This document shows positions 1 to 12,900 of a stretch of 64,000 nucleotides of DNA, in pieces; the stretch's first letter is position 1; each line of letters starts with the position of its first letter. A model generated the notes under the pieces. The model was not told where the DNA came from, did no database searches, and was given only the letters and a program-made list of their open reading frames with translations. The stretch is taken from positions 249,807,440 through 249,871,439 of the forward strand of contig CM077116.1 of NCBI GenBank assembly GCA_039619475.1. Reading direction: 5' to 3'. This stretch comes from Icerya purchasi. Taxonomy: Eukaryota; Arthropoda; Insecta; Hemiptera; Monophlebidae. Made by a program: the position numbers and the translations under genes.

Positions 1-145
1 GCTTTTATTGAAGATGAAATATTTTGCAAAAGTTCTATCTTGGTTTTTTTGCAAACCGTTACGTTTGTTCTCTTTTTCCGTAAGCGCCTTATATCTTGCA
101 CGCACGTTTAATTGAGTCTGCCAACAACGTCAGTAATTGTGTATA

Positions 146-149
<4 letters not shown>

Positions 150-203
<54 letters not shown>

Positions 204-250
204 AACATATATAAATATATATATGTATGTATGTATTTATGTATGTGTAT
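150..250. repeat. (AT)n microsatellite with GTAT tail
   Basis: About 50 bases of uninterrupted AT dinucleotides run from 150 to 199. They are followed by interrupted AT and then by ATGT/GTAT units to about 250. This is a simple repeat; a short open frame over its right end is a by-product. Confidence 0.95.
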
Positions 251-3200
251 GTGGATTTTCGACTAACACTCCCGATTCTTCTATTGAACAAAAATCTTTA
301 CGCTGGCCGGTATAGCACTCAATGGAAGAAACTTTTTTTTTCATATCCGACTTTTCGGTTTCCATGGTTTCTGAATGCGAGCAATCCTAAATGGTGCCAG
401 ATCGTCCAAATGGAACTGCTTTAGGATACGGTCTTTTTAATTCTTTGTAAAATATTACTAACACATACACACGGATGTTTAAGAAGTTCCAGCAAGTAAA
501 TAGTCCCTACAGTGTGTGGCATGTAAGCCAAGTATATTTTGTTATCGAATTTTGAACTACGTGAAATTTTTGTAATGAAACCATTTTTTCCTTGTATGTC
601 TTATGCAGTTTATAAATTACAAAATTGTGAAGTCGTAGCTTTACAATAAAAATTTCAGGCTGGTAAATAGAAGTATTTTCCATTGTCTAATCATTGGGAC
701 GTTTTTAATCAAATTACACCGGACAATGATATTGACTAAACTTTGAAAGCTATTCGAAATGGACGTGCAACAAACGAAGAAAAGCACAAAAAGAAAGGCG
801 TCATTGGATCCCGTCGCAAGTTCCCGCACCACACAGAAATTCTATTCTAGTTGCTGGATCATACGAACGACACCATGATAACACATTGTGTGTGAAGCGA
901 TTGTCTTCGTAATAATCTGGGCGCATTATAATTCGCTAAATTTCGGAAGCAGCCAACTGTCGCAACGATGAAAATTTGATTTCAACCCGCACACCGAAGT
1001 CGGCACAATTCAATTTACATCGTTCACATGTCTACTGTAAAACAGCCGTGTTTCACAGTTAGAGCTTATGATGGATGTGTGAAAGAAAACTTTTCATTTA
1101 AAAAGTTCGTCTTCCAGCTGAATTGTTACCGTCTAGTCTCTTTACCGGCACTTTTATTTTTGCTGTGATGTTCGAAATTGTTTTATTTAGCACTCTATTA
1201 ATTCAGTGTGAAAAACTAAAGAAAGTATATATATATTTCCGCTTTTCATTGAAGCGTGGATAGGTTTTTGAGACGTGAGTATTTTCTTTAATTTTTTTTC
1301 ATCGTATGCCGGTTTAGTGTAAAAATTGAAGTATTAACTGCAAATTTATGAAGATATGCATATTATTAATCGATAGTAACGGACGATGACGGAAGAAGTA
1401 TGAATGTATCGTCGCCGAACATGGATGGTTGCGCCCCTGTCAGATCGTTACTAATTTAAACAATTCCTCTCCTTCGTGAATTCTAATAACTATTTTCTTT
1501 CCGTTGATTTTCAGGTGTCTCCAACATAGACAATCGGAATACCAGTTGTATTCGTCTAATTTTTTAAAAACTCCGAAGAGTCTCTGTACGCCTTCAGATA
1601 ATTTCGGTAAACGTTTGACCGCAGCATCAGGCTAACATACGCTGAAACTAATCTATCACTGATGACTATTTCGATAGTGCAGCGACGACCGATTCACTGC
1701 TGTCGTGAGCTGTATTCAGCGTTCTTCGAATTTTATTAATTCATGTTTGCTATATGATATTCTTCCTTTTCGAATAGCCCGACTCCAACTGCCGGTATTG
1801 CTCTTTTTGAAGCATGAAACGATATACGGTAGCCGGAAACACGATTAAGCGTTATCTACCCGAGTCTTACAAACGGAGCCATATCTCGCAGTACGAAATA
1901 ACCAAATCGGTGGAGAGGTCTTGGACGTGAACGCGATCGAACGTTAAATGTACCACAGTTCCATAGGGAGGACAACACCGAGTTTAAAACTTATGTGTAC
2001 AATTTATGATGGTTTCGAGTTCGCGATGCTGTGGAAACGATTAATCTCTGTACCGCAATAGTGGCGTAATGTATGGTTGTGTCGACTACCCGTAAGAAAT
2101 AGGCGGTCTAAAGAAATAGGTCCACTCAAGGCGACGTGTACGAGTTTGCTATTCGTAACTCTGCGATCATATTCGCATTCAGTTCGCATCTCTTTGGGAC
2201 TTGCCGATTTTGATTGCACATAGATTTCGGCGCGTTGTATCTGCATGCGTTCACGCGTTATTAGTTTGCTTTTAATTTAGATTGAGATAGTAGTAACTCA
2301 GCCTTTTTTCAGCTCTGGGTTAATGAGCTCGGCACTTGACGCGTGAAAAAGATAGTGCGAATTACATCAAGGACGTCCATCTTATCGACATGCGGATTAG
2401 TAAACGGAGAACATTTGGGACTCGTCAGGTTTTACGCAGTGCACTTTTTAACGGAAATGTCAGAGTTAATGTTGTTGCAATATATAACATTTGTTCTCCG
2501 GGTAGCGTAGACGATTGCAGCCCTCTCTAATGGACTCTGGGTTAAAAACACGTTCACTTGCAATGTAAGCAGAAATTACGGATTCCGGAATTCGACTCGG
2601 TACTCTCTAGCGACAAATCTGCTCTCAGTTCACACCTTCTCCTTTCTGAAAGTAACTGCTCTCAGTCGTCTCGAAATTTAGTTAATTTAGAACTCGGCTT
2701 GACGCATTAGCTGAACAAGTGAATTATAGTTCAACGGATGCCACCAGATTTCGCTAACAGTAATTCCGACGCTTGTGTCTATATTAGTCTTGGGAAGAAA
2801 AAAGATGTTCACGATCGTGTAAAGTATGTTGTACCCCAGAATTCATTTGATCCGCTATTAATGTGCACTCATCAATGAATAGTGTTTTTACATTGTTGAA
2901 AGCGGTTTCGAATGTATTTAGAGCTTCAGCGGATAGACCACTTCCGCGCTATGAATTACCTAAAAGCGGCCTAAACAGTTGTACCGCTAATTGTTGCAGC
3001 CTCCAGCCGACGCTGCAGCTACGTAAGCACTAACCGCCGCGTTGTGCGTCTGCGAAATGCGGTTATGAGTTTCCATTATCAACTTCTTTGTGAATGTCTT
3101 ACCGCAAAGCCAGCTGGCTCGGCAAGAAATATGTGCAGAGTCGTTCTTCGGCCTGCATACATTCGACGAATCGCCTCGAGAATTAAATCGCGTTGCCGTT

Positions 3201-3959
3201 GCTTCGTCTGCCACATCGCCGAATAATCATCTCGGCAGACATTACCCGCTTTTGTACGACGCTCGGAATTTTCTACGTAAGCGTCATTTTCATGTCACCA
3301 TCAAGGCTGTCACGTACCGTTTGAACAGCAGTCGTGTCTTGTTTTGCTACTGACACATTCGTTCGCTTGCTGCAGAACACTTTTCTCTCCTTCTTCCACG
3401 TGCAAGTTCCTACATTCTTTAATAATTTGTGTCAAGTCCAAATTTAGTTTGAATTACAAGCTTCTGTTAGGTTATAGTCATTTCAGTTTCGGAGCGTACG
3501 ATATCCGATCAAGCCCACTTCCGCCCCCTTCATTCCCAAACGGTACCGAGAAAAGAGGATCGTTTCCTTTTTATATTCACCCGTTTCGATCAGTTCGTTT
3601 TAGCGGTATCGAATAACTTTTGGCGACGCTCCGCGAGTTGAATTCAGCGCCTGCTCTGGCGTAGTACAAAAAATCGACGCACTTCTGTTTCAGGGTCTTT
3701 TTCGCTTTTCGCGGCTTTGTAGTAATATCACTGCACCCAACGTCAATTAGAATGGTCCGTGAAAGTGGCCCATCTTGATTTCTTCACCCTTCAGTCGCTT
3801 GTAGCACGTGAAAGTATGCTATGCGTCTGGAATTGTTGATTTTCTCTCTGTTCTGTATCTACAGAACGTAAAACGTTAGTGAGCTAGACGCGAATTCGCC
3901 CTTGTCTCGTTTTGTAATTACGCGGAAAATATGTGCGTGTAGTTTCGTTGTTGACAAAC
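251..3959. other. No gene recognised
   Basis: Mixed AT-rich DNA with many CpG dinucleotides. Open frames are all under about 100 codons, overlap on both strands and match no family I recognise. The part from about 1,500 to 3,700 is less AT-rich than its surroundings, but I see no exon-like run, tRNA or transposon end in it. Confidence 0.5.
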
Positions 3960-4284
3960 CTCGATATATTTCAAACGAAAGTCGACGACGCGATAAGAAC
4001 CGAACAGGTCGTAACGAGAAAGTTGTGAAGCCAATTTATGATTGCATCGACCAATTTGCAAAGTAAAACATTAACAAGCCACGTGCGCGAATCGGAACTT
4101 TGAATTTCCCGGTCACGTTTCTGTTCGGAATAACAAAGGTCTTTGAATATAAATCCATCAGTGTATACGTATAATAATCCCAGCCATTTGTCCGCAACGA
4201 TAGACATATGATCTAAAAAGGAAGCAGGACCTCGGTAAGTTTCTTGTTTATGGTGTACCAAATCCACCGTCAGAGTTGAAAATT
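3960..4284 (-). pseudogene. LINE ORF2 relic, start of RNase H region (I group)
   Basis: The minus strand has an open stretch of about 98 codons (4267 down to 3971). After a linker it contains the motif YVYTDGF, which corresponds to the YTDGS first-aspartate block of the RNase H domain found in I-group non-LTR retrotransposons. Only the first catalytic block is recognisable; the Glu and later Asp blocks are not, so the domain is truncated or decayed. The upstream residues (DLVHHKQETYRG) repeat, in diverged form, the sequence encoded at 5033-4951. This shows that the piece continues, or is a sister of, the minus-strand LINE relic at 4951-6320, split from it by the plus-strand segment at 4290-4950. 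Assignment to a LINE is fairly secure; the exact clade is not. Confidence 0.55.
4203..4284. repeat. Direct repeat copy B flanking inverted LINE segment
   Basis: About 82 bases starting gacatatgat recur at 4951-5033 in the same orientation. I count roughly 12 differences or small indels, so identity is about 85%. The two copies sit immediately left and right of the 4290-4950 segment, the position of a long target-site duplication. Their divergence is, however, larger than that between the inverted arms they flank. Confidence 0.8.
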
Positions 4285-4289
4285 TACTT

Positions 4290-4950
4290 CCTCAAGAGCC
4301 GTCTTGTCTAGTGGTTGAAATCCATACGTCCCTGCTGCCAGATGGTTGCTTTGGCTTCCGATCAAAGGGAAGCTTCATCGATTGCTTTGCTCATTTAACA
4401 GTAGCGAATATATACGAATGTTTCCTGGACAAAAATTTTTTGATTTCCGTGTTTTTCGATATATACAGAACTTTCGATGCGGATCATCTCCCACTTTTAT
4501 AGCGGTTTACAGTTGTAATTTACTTACTGGCCGAACGATGGCGGTTCGATTTCCTTTTACGGACCGGTTGGTTTACAGAAGGCGGTACCGAGGTCTTCCT
4601 CAAGGCTCTATCTTGAATCCGATACTGTTTAACATATATATTTCACACCCGTTTGTAATTTACCGATTAAACGTACTGTCATTACGCCGGTGATATTACC
4701 GTTTATCATTCAGAGATAATTCTAACTACCACCATCGTTTATTGTTTAAGAAGATATCACACCGCGATTATTGATTAGTCGAGTCCCATCTGGTAATATC
4801 AACTGTGAAAAGTCGTGTTGCTATATTTACGCAAAAAATGATTAACTAACGATATATAGCGATTCGCTTTAAAAGAGATTCAATTACCAATTCTAGTTCC
4901 GCCAAATTCCTGGGTCAACTATTAGACCAGAAGCTTCTGTGGAAGGACCG
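4290..4950 (+). pseudogene. LINE reverse-transcriptase fragment, inverted copy
   Basis: This is the plus-strand arm of a large inverted repeat; its partner is 5461-6120. It encodes, in broken frames, the middle of a non-LTR reverse transcriptase: a SLLPDGCFGFR block, then FFDIYRTFDADH (palm motif A), then LPQGSILNPILFNIYI (motif B). A third frame holds YAGDITVYHS at 4683-4694 onward (motif C). It ends with a KFLGQLLDQKLLWKD thumb block near 4900-4945. Motif C reads YAGD where active enzymes have YADD, so one catalytic Asp is lost. The same frameshifts and the same YAGD occur in the partner arm, so the two copies share a source that was already dead. There is no start codon context or full-length frame; this is a fragment. 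Confidence 0.85.
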
Positions 4951-5033
4951 GACATATGATCCAAAAAGGAAGCAGGACCTCAGTAATTCGGTTGTTTATA
5001 TGGTATACCAAATCTACCGCCTGAGCTGAAAAT
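4951..5033. repeat. Direct repeat copy A flanking inverted LINE segment
   Basis: Direct-repeat partner of 4203-4284. On the minus strand it belongs to the LINE linker between the thumb and RNase H (it encodes a PASFLDHMS block in both copies), so the repeat is part of the LINE itself and not unrelated host DNA. Confidence 0.8.
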
Positions 5034-6320
5034 ATAGCGGCGTAGGTGAACTGCGAGAATACTGGAGGGAAAGGTTGATGAGTAATGGAGATTTGTAAGG
5101 TCGAAACATTTTTGCCGAGACAGCAAGCAGATATGAGGTTTTAGTGGTAAATCTCTATTTATGGAAAATGTCAAGGTATTTAAAAGATAAGAAATTGTTT
5201 GGAGAAGAATGCAAATTTAAGAAAATAACGATAAGCAAGTTGCACTGGCATCTTTACTGGATCGGTGAGATGCAAGATTCCGAACATGAACCAAATTCCG
5301 GCGAATAGTGAAAAATATCCCAAGCACCTAACATAAGCATGCGTTTTGGATCCTAGTAAGTTTGTTAATATAAACTCGAGCTGCATTCCTGTAAATAGAA
5401 AATCCGTAATTTCAAAATGTTGGATGCCTGAAATACCTTCGAACAGACTCCCGTTGAATATGGTCTTTCCACAGCAGCTTCTGGTCTAATAGTTGACCCA
5501 GGAATTTGGCGGAACTAGAATTGGTAGTTGAATCTCTTTTAAAGCGAATCGCTATATATCGTTAGTTAATCATTTTTGCGTAAATATAGCAACACGACTT
5601 TTCACAGTTGATATTACCAGATGGGACTCGACTAATCAATAATCGTGGTGTGATATCTTCTTAAACAATAAACGATAGTGGTAGTTAGAATTATCTCTGA
5701 ATGATAAACGGTAATATCACCGGCGTAATGACAGTACGTTTAATCGGTAAATTACAAACGGGTGTGAAATATATATGTTAAACAGTATCGGATTCAAGAT
5801 AGAGCCCTGAGGAAGAACTCGGTACCGCCTTCTGTAAACCAACCGGTCCGTAAAAGGAAATCGAACCGCCATCGTTCGGCCAGTAAGTAAATTACAACGG
5901 TAAACCGCTATAAAAGTGGGAGATGATCCGCATCGAAAGTTCTGTATATATCGAAAAACGCGGAAATCAAAAAATTTTTGTCCAGGAAACATTCGTATAT
6001 ATTCGCTACTGTTAAATGAGCAAAGCAATCGATGAAGCTTCCCTTTGATCGGAAGCCAAAGCAACCATCTGGCAGCAGGGACGTATGGATTTCAACCACC
6101 AGACAAGACGATTCTTGAGGACAAATTCGAATAATTTCCTAATACAGGACGTAACAGCGATATATGTTAGTATGATTCAGCTACCGTCCGTACCTAATTT
6201 TTTAATCCGAATGACTACAAATTCAAGACTCTGGTATATTGTTGGATAGAAAAAGGCGATTAAAAATCTGACATAACGTTGTGTCAAAGCGAAATCCGAG
6301 TGATAACAGAATATGTAATT
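4951..6320 (-). pseudogene. LINE ORF2 relic: reverse transcriptase and thumb (I group)
   Basis: Reading the minus strand from about 6320 downward gives an ordered but frameshifted non-LTR ORF2. Around 6300-6220 there is a block ending in a VVIRIKKLGTD-like piece (compare the usual PILKPGKD). At 6180-6120 there is a SYRPI-like start followed by AVTSCIRKLFE and NRLVWW. From 6099 to 5717 come the palm blocks, with the same sequence as the plus arm at 4290-4950 and again a YAGD motif C. Then come KFLG...LLWKD near 5500 and an INKLTRIQNACLCLGAW block around 5360-5310 typical of the region after the thumb in I-group elements. No endonuclease is seen upstream of 6320, so the 5' part is lost or too decayed. 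Stops and frameshifts make it non-functional. Confidence 0.8.
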
Positions 6321-9300
6321 TTGTCCGACCCGAGCTCGGTGGATTTCTTGTTCTTCGAGGCAAGCTTCAATTCACTTGCAGTAAATTCCTCGGCTAGGAA
6401 ATGCCGCTTACATTAGATAGCAACGGAGGTAGATTAATGTTCCGATTCGGTGGGTACGTATGAAGCGGTAATGTGGCCCATGAATGTTTAATATAAATAT
6501 AAACACGCCTTATTTATTTTTAGTTTTAACATCCGGCCATTGGGTAGAAGAAGTATTAAACCACGCGTAAAGGTTACACGTTAACATTGCGTGTGTCCTA
6601 TGTAATACTGAACAAAAAGCGTCGCGCAATGCATAGTATACAATATTTGGAAAAAATATAAAGTCGGTTTGTTCTTTTTAATTGAATTTCACGATGAACA
6701 GCGCTTGCACGTTGTATGCAGTTTTCTGGGGGAAAAAAAAAAAGAAACAGCTTTACGTTACGCTATTATTATTAATATTTCTCATGAGCCGAATTTTTAA
6801 CGATAAAAAAGATAAAATAAAAATAAAATAAAATAAGAGCACTACTCACATAAACTCTATATTCTAAATCAATAAAATGTTTATATATTTATCACAAATT
6901 TTCCTCGGTCTCTATTTAGGCCTAAAATATTTCCTTCCACGGCGCCAGCTTCCATCAGGATCACTTTCATTGTCATAATTTCTATCTAGGTAACCTGCAT
7001 CTTCCAATAGCTTTCCGCAGTCTTAACACAGCGAATTGTAACGTAATTTTTTGATCTTCGCGAAAATAATAAAAACGTCCTGAACAAAAAGTACTTTCAC
7101 AGTAAGAAAACAGAAAAACTGAAAACCAGATGAAAAGTGTAACCTCGTTTCGCTGACTAAAAAGGTTAATTTAAAACAAAATCAAGAATACGAGCCAGAA
7201 AACGATTCGCATATTGCACCGCTTACAACTAACTGCAAATAGCTCGACTTGCGCTGAACATAAGTCATTGGGCAAAGGAATAGGAAATAGAACGCGTAAT
7301 GTACGGAATGTACCGTCTCTTCCTGTGTTAGCTGCATTTTTAAAATATCCACGTTTCGCAACCGTATAATGTGCGAGACAAAGAGATCTCTTAGTCGGAG
7401 ACGCGCGGTGAAATACTTTTCGATGTAAGAAAGCCCTTCTTATTTCGTTAAAAACAATTACTGGTTTCATTCTCCTTCAAATTTCTGATACCGCACCTTA
7501 CCAAACCTCTAAAATAAAAGAATTCTTCCGCTTGGAACATTCTATTTTTCTATCTAGATTTATATTTTCCGTACTGCCATTTGTGCGCATTCGTCGGTTT
7601 TATCCGCATTTGCTCTTTTAATTTGACATTTTTCTGGTAAGATTCTATTTTGGCGGTGTGCCGTCTTCTGTCAATGCTACACCATCAACACACTATGGTG
7701 CCGTGACGCATGGTATTCACACGGACGATTTTCTGCGCCAACTTTCATCGCCTTTTCTATGTATATACTATATAAACAGCAACCAGTAGCGCTCTTGCCT
7801 TACACCACCCTCTATTAAGCTCTGGTTCCATTGTTTTGTTGAAGCCTTCCGGATCTCATGCAATCGAAAAAATACCGTTCAATTTTCAAAATTTCGAACG
7901 CGTATTATTCCAGCGGTCTAAATTACACAGACTCCGTATCACTCACACACCGTCACCGTAATTTACACGAATTAACCGACCGCATCGAGTCTCCGCACCA
8001 TCGGGGACCGTAAAATTACACAGATTTTCGTAAACTGCATTTTATCAATTCTCGCAGCTGCGGAATTTGTCATCGCTAAATAATATTCAAGGAATTTCTT
8101 AACCGAGCACCAGCGGTTATTATAGTTAGTTCTAAATATGGTCGTGATCCGCTTAATAATATTGTAATAATTAAATCGAGCCTATCCTACGCCGGCTGGC
8201 GAAATAACAATGTACGTCGCGAGTAAAAATCGGAATAATAATTTTGAATCACAGCCGCTAACGCTGTGTTACATTATAGTAGTTGCCGGGAAGTAATGAA
8301 AGCCGCCGGCAACAGTGATTTCCGATAGAACTGATAAGAATTCTCCAGATAACAGCTGTAGCAGCGAAAAAGGCAATTTTAGTTAAATGTAAATCACTTT
8401 CCGTACAATTTTAATCGAATAATTTTTTACGTTTCCTGAAGTTATAACTATTAATTAATTATAAAGAGCATTTACAGTTATTATTCGTCAAAGGGAAAAT
8501 AACGGCGTTCATTTATTAAGGTAGTAAAATCCATTTCATTGGCAAACCGAAATCAAGATTTCGGGCTTCAACACTATCAATTGAAGACTTCTGCTATTAA
8601 AGGGCAGCGCAGAATCGAGTACAAAGAACGTAACAAATAAAACCCATATACCTATTATCGAGATAGAATTCGAATCGCTTATGTATTCCGGTAGAATTAA
8701 TGAACTTCCGTGAACTCCTTTGTCGTTAATGTTGTACGAGTATATATTAATGTGTTAAATTTCGTTTATTGTATTTTTCTTTTCGGCCCGAAATCAGTGT
8801 TTTTTTGTTCGTAGTAAGAAATCAAGAGTTCGATTATAATTAAGATTATACGAATTTTTTTATTTTTTTTTGTGTTAAAATTATTACATGTACCGATCCG
8901 ATAGGTATGCCGAAAAATAACTACTTTTGAAAACACAATAATATCTTACAAATGGCTTTCGAGAAATCTTTTGAAAATCTTAAAAATATGAAAGCCTAGT
9001 GACATCCGAAAACCTGCGAAAAACCGTGCACCGACTTCACGTTTCGTCCACTGCTGGATATTCTAACAGCAGAATTATAATACTTCGCTAAACCTCACAT
9101 ACTAGCAGCATCCTTCTAAAACTCCATAACTAAAGTGCGAAAGGTATCTCTTGTTATCCCATCGGGAATTTGAACATCTTCGATTGCAGCTGACATAAAA
9201 GAGGTAATAATATTTCTTCGGATTGATTCCGTTTTTTTTTTCGCGTCCACTTTGTATTTTCCCAAATAACTGCTCTATAATGCGGTTGAAAATTTTAGAT

Positions 9301-9941
9301 CAACTAAAAGACCTGAGAGTGATTTGAGTTTTCGGAGCGAAACAAGTTCTGAAAGTTTCGGCTTCGGTAGTTTTAAATAACTTGGACCGATCGCTGGTAG
9401 CTATTGCGCCACACCTAAAAATAAATTTAAACGATGCACAAAACTAAGGTCGAAAATGTTGGGAAATAGTAAAAACATTTTGTGCATTTATTATGTATTT
9501 CGCTTAATGTTAAATTTTAAAGTGTCGGATTTTATACTTCCTCAGATGGTAGTCTAATATCGACTACCACACCAGATGGATCATCAGTTCTCGAGATGTG
9601 TCCCAATCCGGACACTTAAGTCGTTCCCCCAGGTACCTAATCCGAAATTATGCCAGAAAAATCCGGGAAAGTAAAGACAGCCGAGAGTTCTCGAATCCAT
9701 TACATCATTAAGAACATTATGAAAAGGTTAAATTTTCCACGGTACACATTATGTCGAGAGGCTTACTTTACTTACTCAGTGTGCTATACGATAATTAAAC
9801 GTTTCTACGTGAAAGAAAATACGTGTGTTATTGTAAATAGTTTTAAACATTTTCATATAATAAATTCGGCGTTTTTTAAATGTCCGGTACTATTCGCACT
9901 CTTAACGAAATGTTTTATCCTTCCTCAATATTTACCAACGC
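6321..9941. other. No gene recognised
   Basis: AT-rich DNA with scattered short A- and T-runs. The longest frame (minus, 7470-7171, 99 codons) matches nothing I know and is within chance expectation. No repeat arrays, tRNA-like boxes or transposon termini were noticed. Confidence 0.5.
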
Positions 9942-9957
9942 GGGGGGGGGGGGGGGG
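9942..9957 (+). repeat. G16 homopolymer run
   Basis: Sixteen consecutive G on the plus strand. Shorter homopolymers of the same kind occur at 41075-41086 (about G12), 31315-31324 (C10) and as broken G runs near 60846-60861. Such runs can form G-quadruplexes and are error-prone in sequencing, so the length is uncertain. Confidence 0.85.
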
Positions 9958-12900
9958 TAAAGTGAAAAGTTGATTGTAATCCGGAAAATTTGTTTTCTTT
10001 ATTCGCTGCAAAATGTACCGATAAAAAAATTAGGCAAAATTTAGTTCATCTCCGATTGTAGCGTGCGCAAATATTATGAGCGTATTTGTTCCGAAAACTC
10101 GATAGCTTTGAATAGCACGATGTACGCGAATATTAATTTAGCGAATTTCGGGAAATTTGCTGTCAAATGGCAAAAATGTCCCGTTATTATCTGTCTGTTC
10201 GTCGTTTTTTTTATTGTTATTTTTCTTTTTTTTTTTTTTTCCTCTCTAAAACGAACGCATTGTCTGGAATAGTTTATATACATATACAAGAAGGAAGCCA
10301 TTAATATTAATGAGGAAAAATTAGCATTTTGAAATGAACGATTTAAAAGGTTCGGCGAACTGATGTTCTTTGTAATAGGCAGACGAGCAAGGGAATGCGC
10401 GAGGAAGGTGTTTAAAAGCAACAATGCCAGATCTGGGCCGAATTTTCGGCGATCGCTTCGTGCGCGCGGTACCGAAATGAAAATGCCCATTTCAGGCCGG
10501 CTCTTGAGCTTCTCTGTCTTACTACAAGCAGCCCGCAGTCTATCAGTTTCTAAAATATATCATCACCCATTATGCTTATACGCAGATTTGACGGAAGTAT
10601 TCAATGTATCCCCCGGTCTCCGTCTTCGTGTTCATTCTGTCAATCGATCTTTATAGCAAAATTATCGATTTTTTTTAAAGAAAAATTTCGATTTTATTTA
10701 TTTGTTCGTTTTCCTGCGATTAGATTTACCCGAGCAGCACCGCCCGCATTTGGTGTAATTAAAAAAAGAAATGGAAGCCCGCGAACGTCTAAATTAACAC
10801 TGACAACTTCTAAAGGATTTTTCTATTCGGTAATTGAGTTTAAAGTCGTTACGCTGGCTGAACAAACACGATCGACTCTACCAACACACAATATCCCGCA
10901 TTGGATGAAATTCTCAAATATCACCACGCTACCTTGCATGCGAAATCGTGAAAATGTGTGTACGACTAATGTGTCGCATCAATATTGCATTCTCGGCTTT
11001 ATTTAAATGTCCCAACGGTATCGCACTCATGCACGTTTATAATGTATTACTTTGAATCCCAGCTGCTCCCAAATATATGCAGAGCACAGCACCCTGTGTA
11101 TGTGTGTGCTAGTCGTGGCGCGTTGCTGAAATTTCGAGTAAGTTTGTTTCCATATTCCCTAATACAACACTCCAAAGGCAAAATAAATAGATAAATAAAT
11201 AAATGAAAGTACTTGTAATATTTTTCCAGTTTGGTCTATTTAATTCTTTAACGTTATATTCTAAATGTAAAATATTATTGTTTCCGTTAGGCTCATCGAC
11301 AACTCGCGACTGCCCAATATTACAGTCGGATGGCTCTATTAAATGACTGGTTTACCGGCTGGTGGCCTAATGTATGATACCGAAATTCTCTGAAAACAGG
11401 CGAAATATTAGATGCGAAGAATTTTGTTAGAAAAAATGTGTTATTTTTTTTTTTTGTTTTTTTTTTTTTTGAATGTGGTTCGAAGAATTCCAAAAAATAC
11501 GGAGTTTTTTTAAAAAGAAAATATAAATACGAGTTTCATCCTTGCAGTTGACGGTAATAAAAAACGGTGTATACATATAATCTGAGTTTTTCCCATCCCA
11601 CTGCTATAATTCGGATTCGTTAATGGTGTTTTTTTATTTCGAATCAACGAATATTGAGCGATTGTAAAAAAATAAGATTTGTATTTTTACAGAGTGTAAA
11701 TGATCTTAGACTGTAAGACTATAGAATGATATGCGCGCTTTTTACCACGATTTGCGATGGGGTTCGATAGCAACGCGGCTCTCTTTGCGTTATTGTATGA
11801 TTTTCAGTGTTTGGCGCAGACACGGCAAATATCATTAAGTGTACATAAATTTTATTTCGTATTTATTTTCATTTCCACTCGTAGTACGCAATTTATATTT
11901 CTGTTCACTTCATCTATTTAATATTAAATTTACGGATAAGGCTTAGTTGTCTATGTTTTCCGTTTTTTTTTCTTTTCTGTCAGTTTGTTTTTCTGTCCGT
12001 TATTCCGCTTCTCAAAAGCAAATTTCACCCGTTCGATGTTTCTAAACCGCGATTTTCGCGTACACCTAGATTATTCGCGGTTCCTTTCTTGCTTCCCGCG
12101 GCTTTGGTTTTTTCCCGTTCCTAACAATTAATTACTCTCTTTGTCATCCCCGCATCTTCGTCAACGCATAGTCGTAGACTGCTACGCAATACGATATTTG
12201 CTTATTTTCTCAATTCCAAAAATTAAACGACGAACAGTTAGTTATAACGTGTTTCAAGTTTAGTCAATATTATTATCCGATACACTTTGTTCCAAAACTT
12301 TATGAAGATCAATGGAAAATGAAAATTCTTCTATTTATCGACGTAAAATTTATAGTTTTGAAACACACCGAAAACAGATAGTGTTTAATTGAAAAAATGC
12401 AGAAGAATTAAAGATTCACTTGTAAGATACTTGCGCATAATAACGGAATATATTGAGCCTACAGGATAAAAACTACACATTTAGCTAAACTGCGTTCGTA
12501 ATATTTTACGCAAAATATCAAAAAGTAGTGTGCACGGCTTAGCCATTACCGAAGCATCACGTTTTATTTCCAACAGTCATGATGTATATAATACAGTTTT
12601 TTTCTATTTTCATATAGAGTTTTTTTCCAGCTACTGCGTCCTTGCTGATCGTCGACAATCCCGGACTTTCTTAACAAGCGTTCGCTCATATACATACATA
12701 TATTTTCAGAAGCGGTTACCACTTCTTATATTTGCTGCATTTAATAGTGATATACGAAAGAGAGCTTATTGAAAATTACATTTTTGTTTGTTGATTAATA
12801 ACATTTTTATAACTAATCTACAGAAATAGTAACGATCAATAACTCCATATTAGCTTCATTTAACTAAATGTCTTCTCTTGTTTAATTAATGTATAACTAA

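Noticed and set aside
10074..11006. Overlapping 138- and 144-codon frames on opposite strands
   Set aside because: Length is within chance expectation here, they cross oligo-T/A tracts, and no domain or start context supports them.
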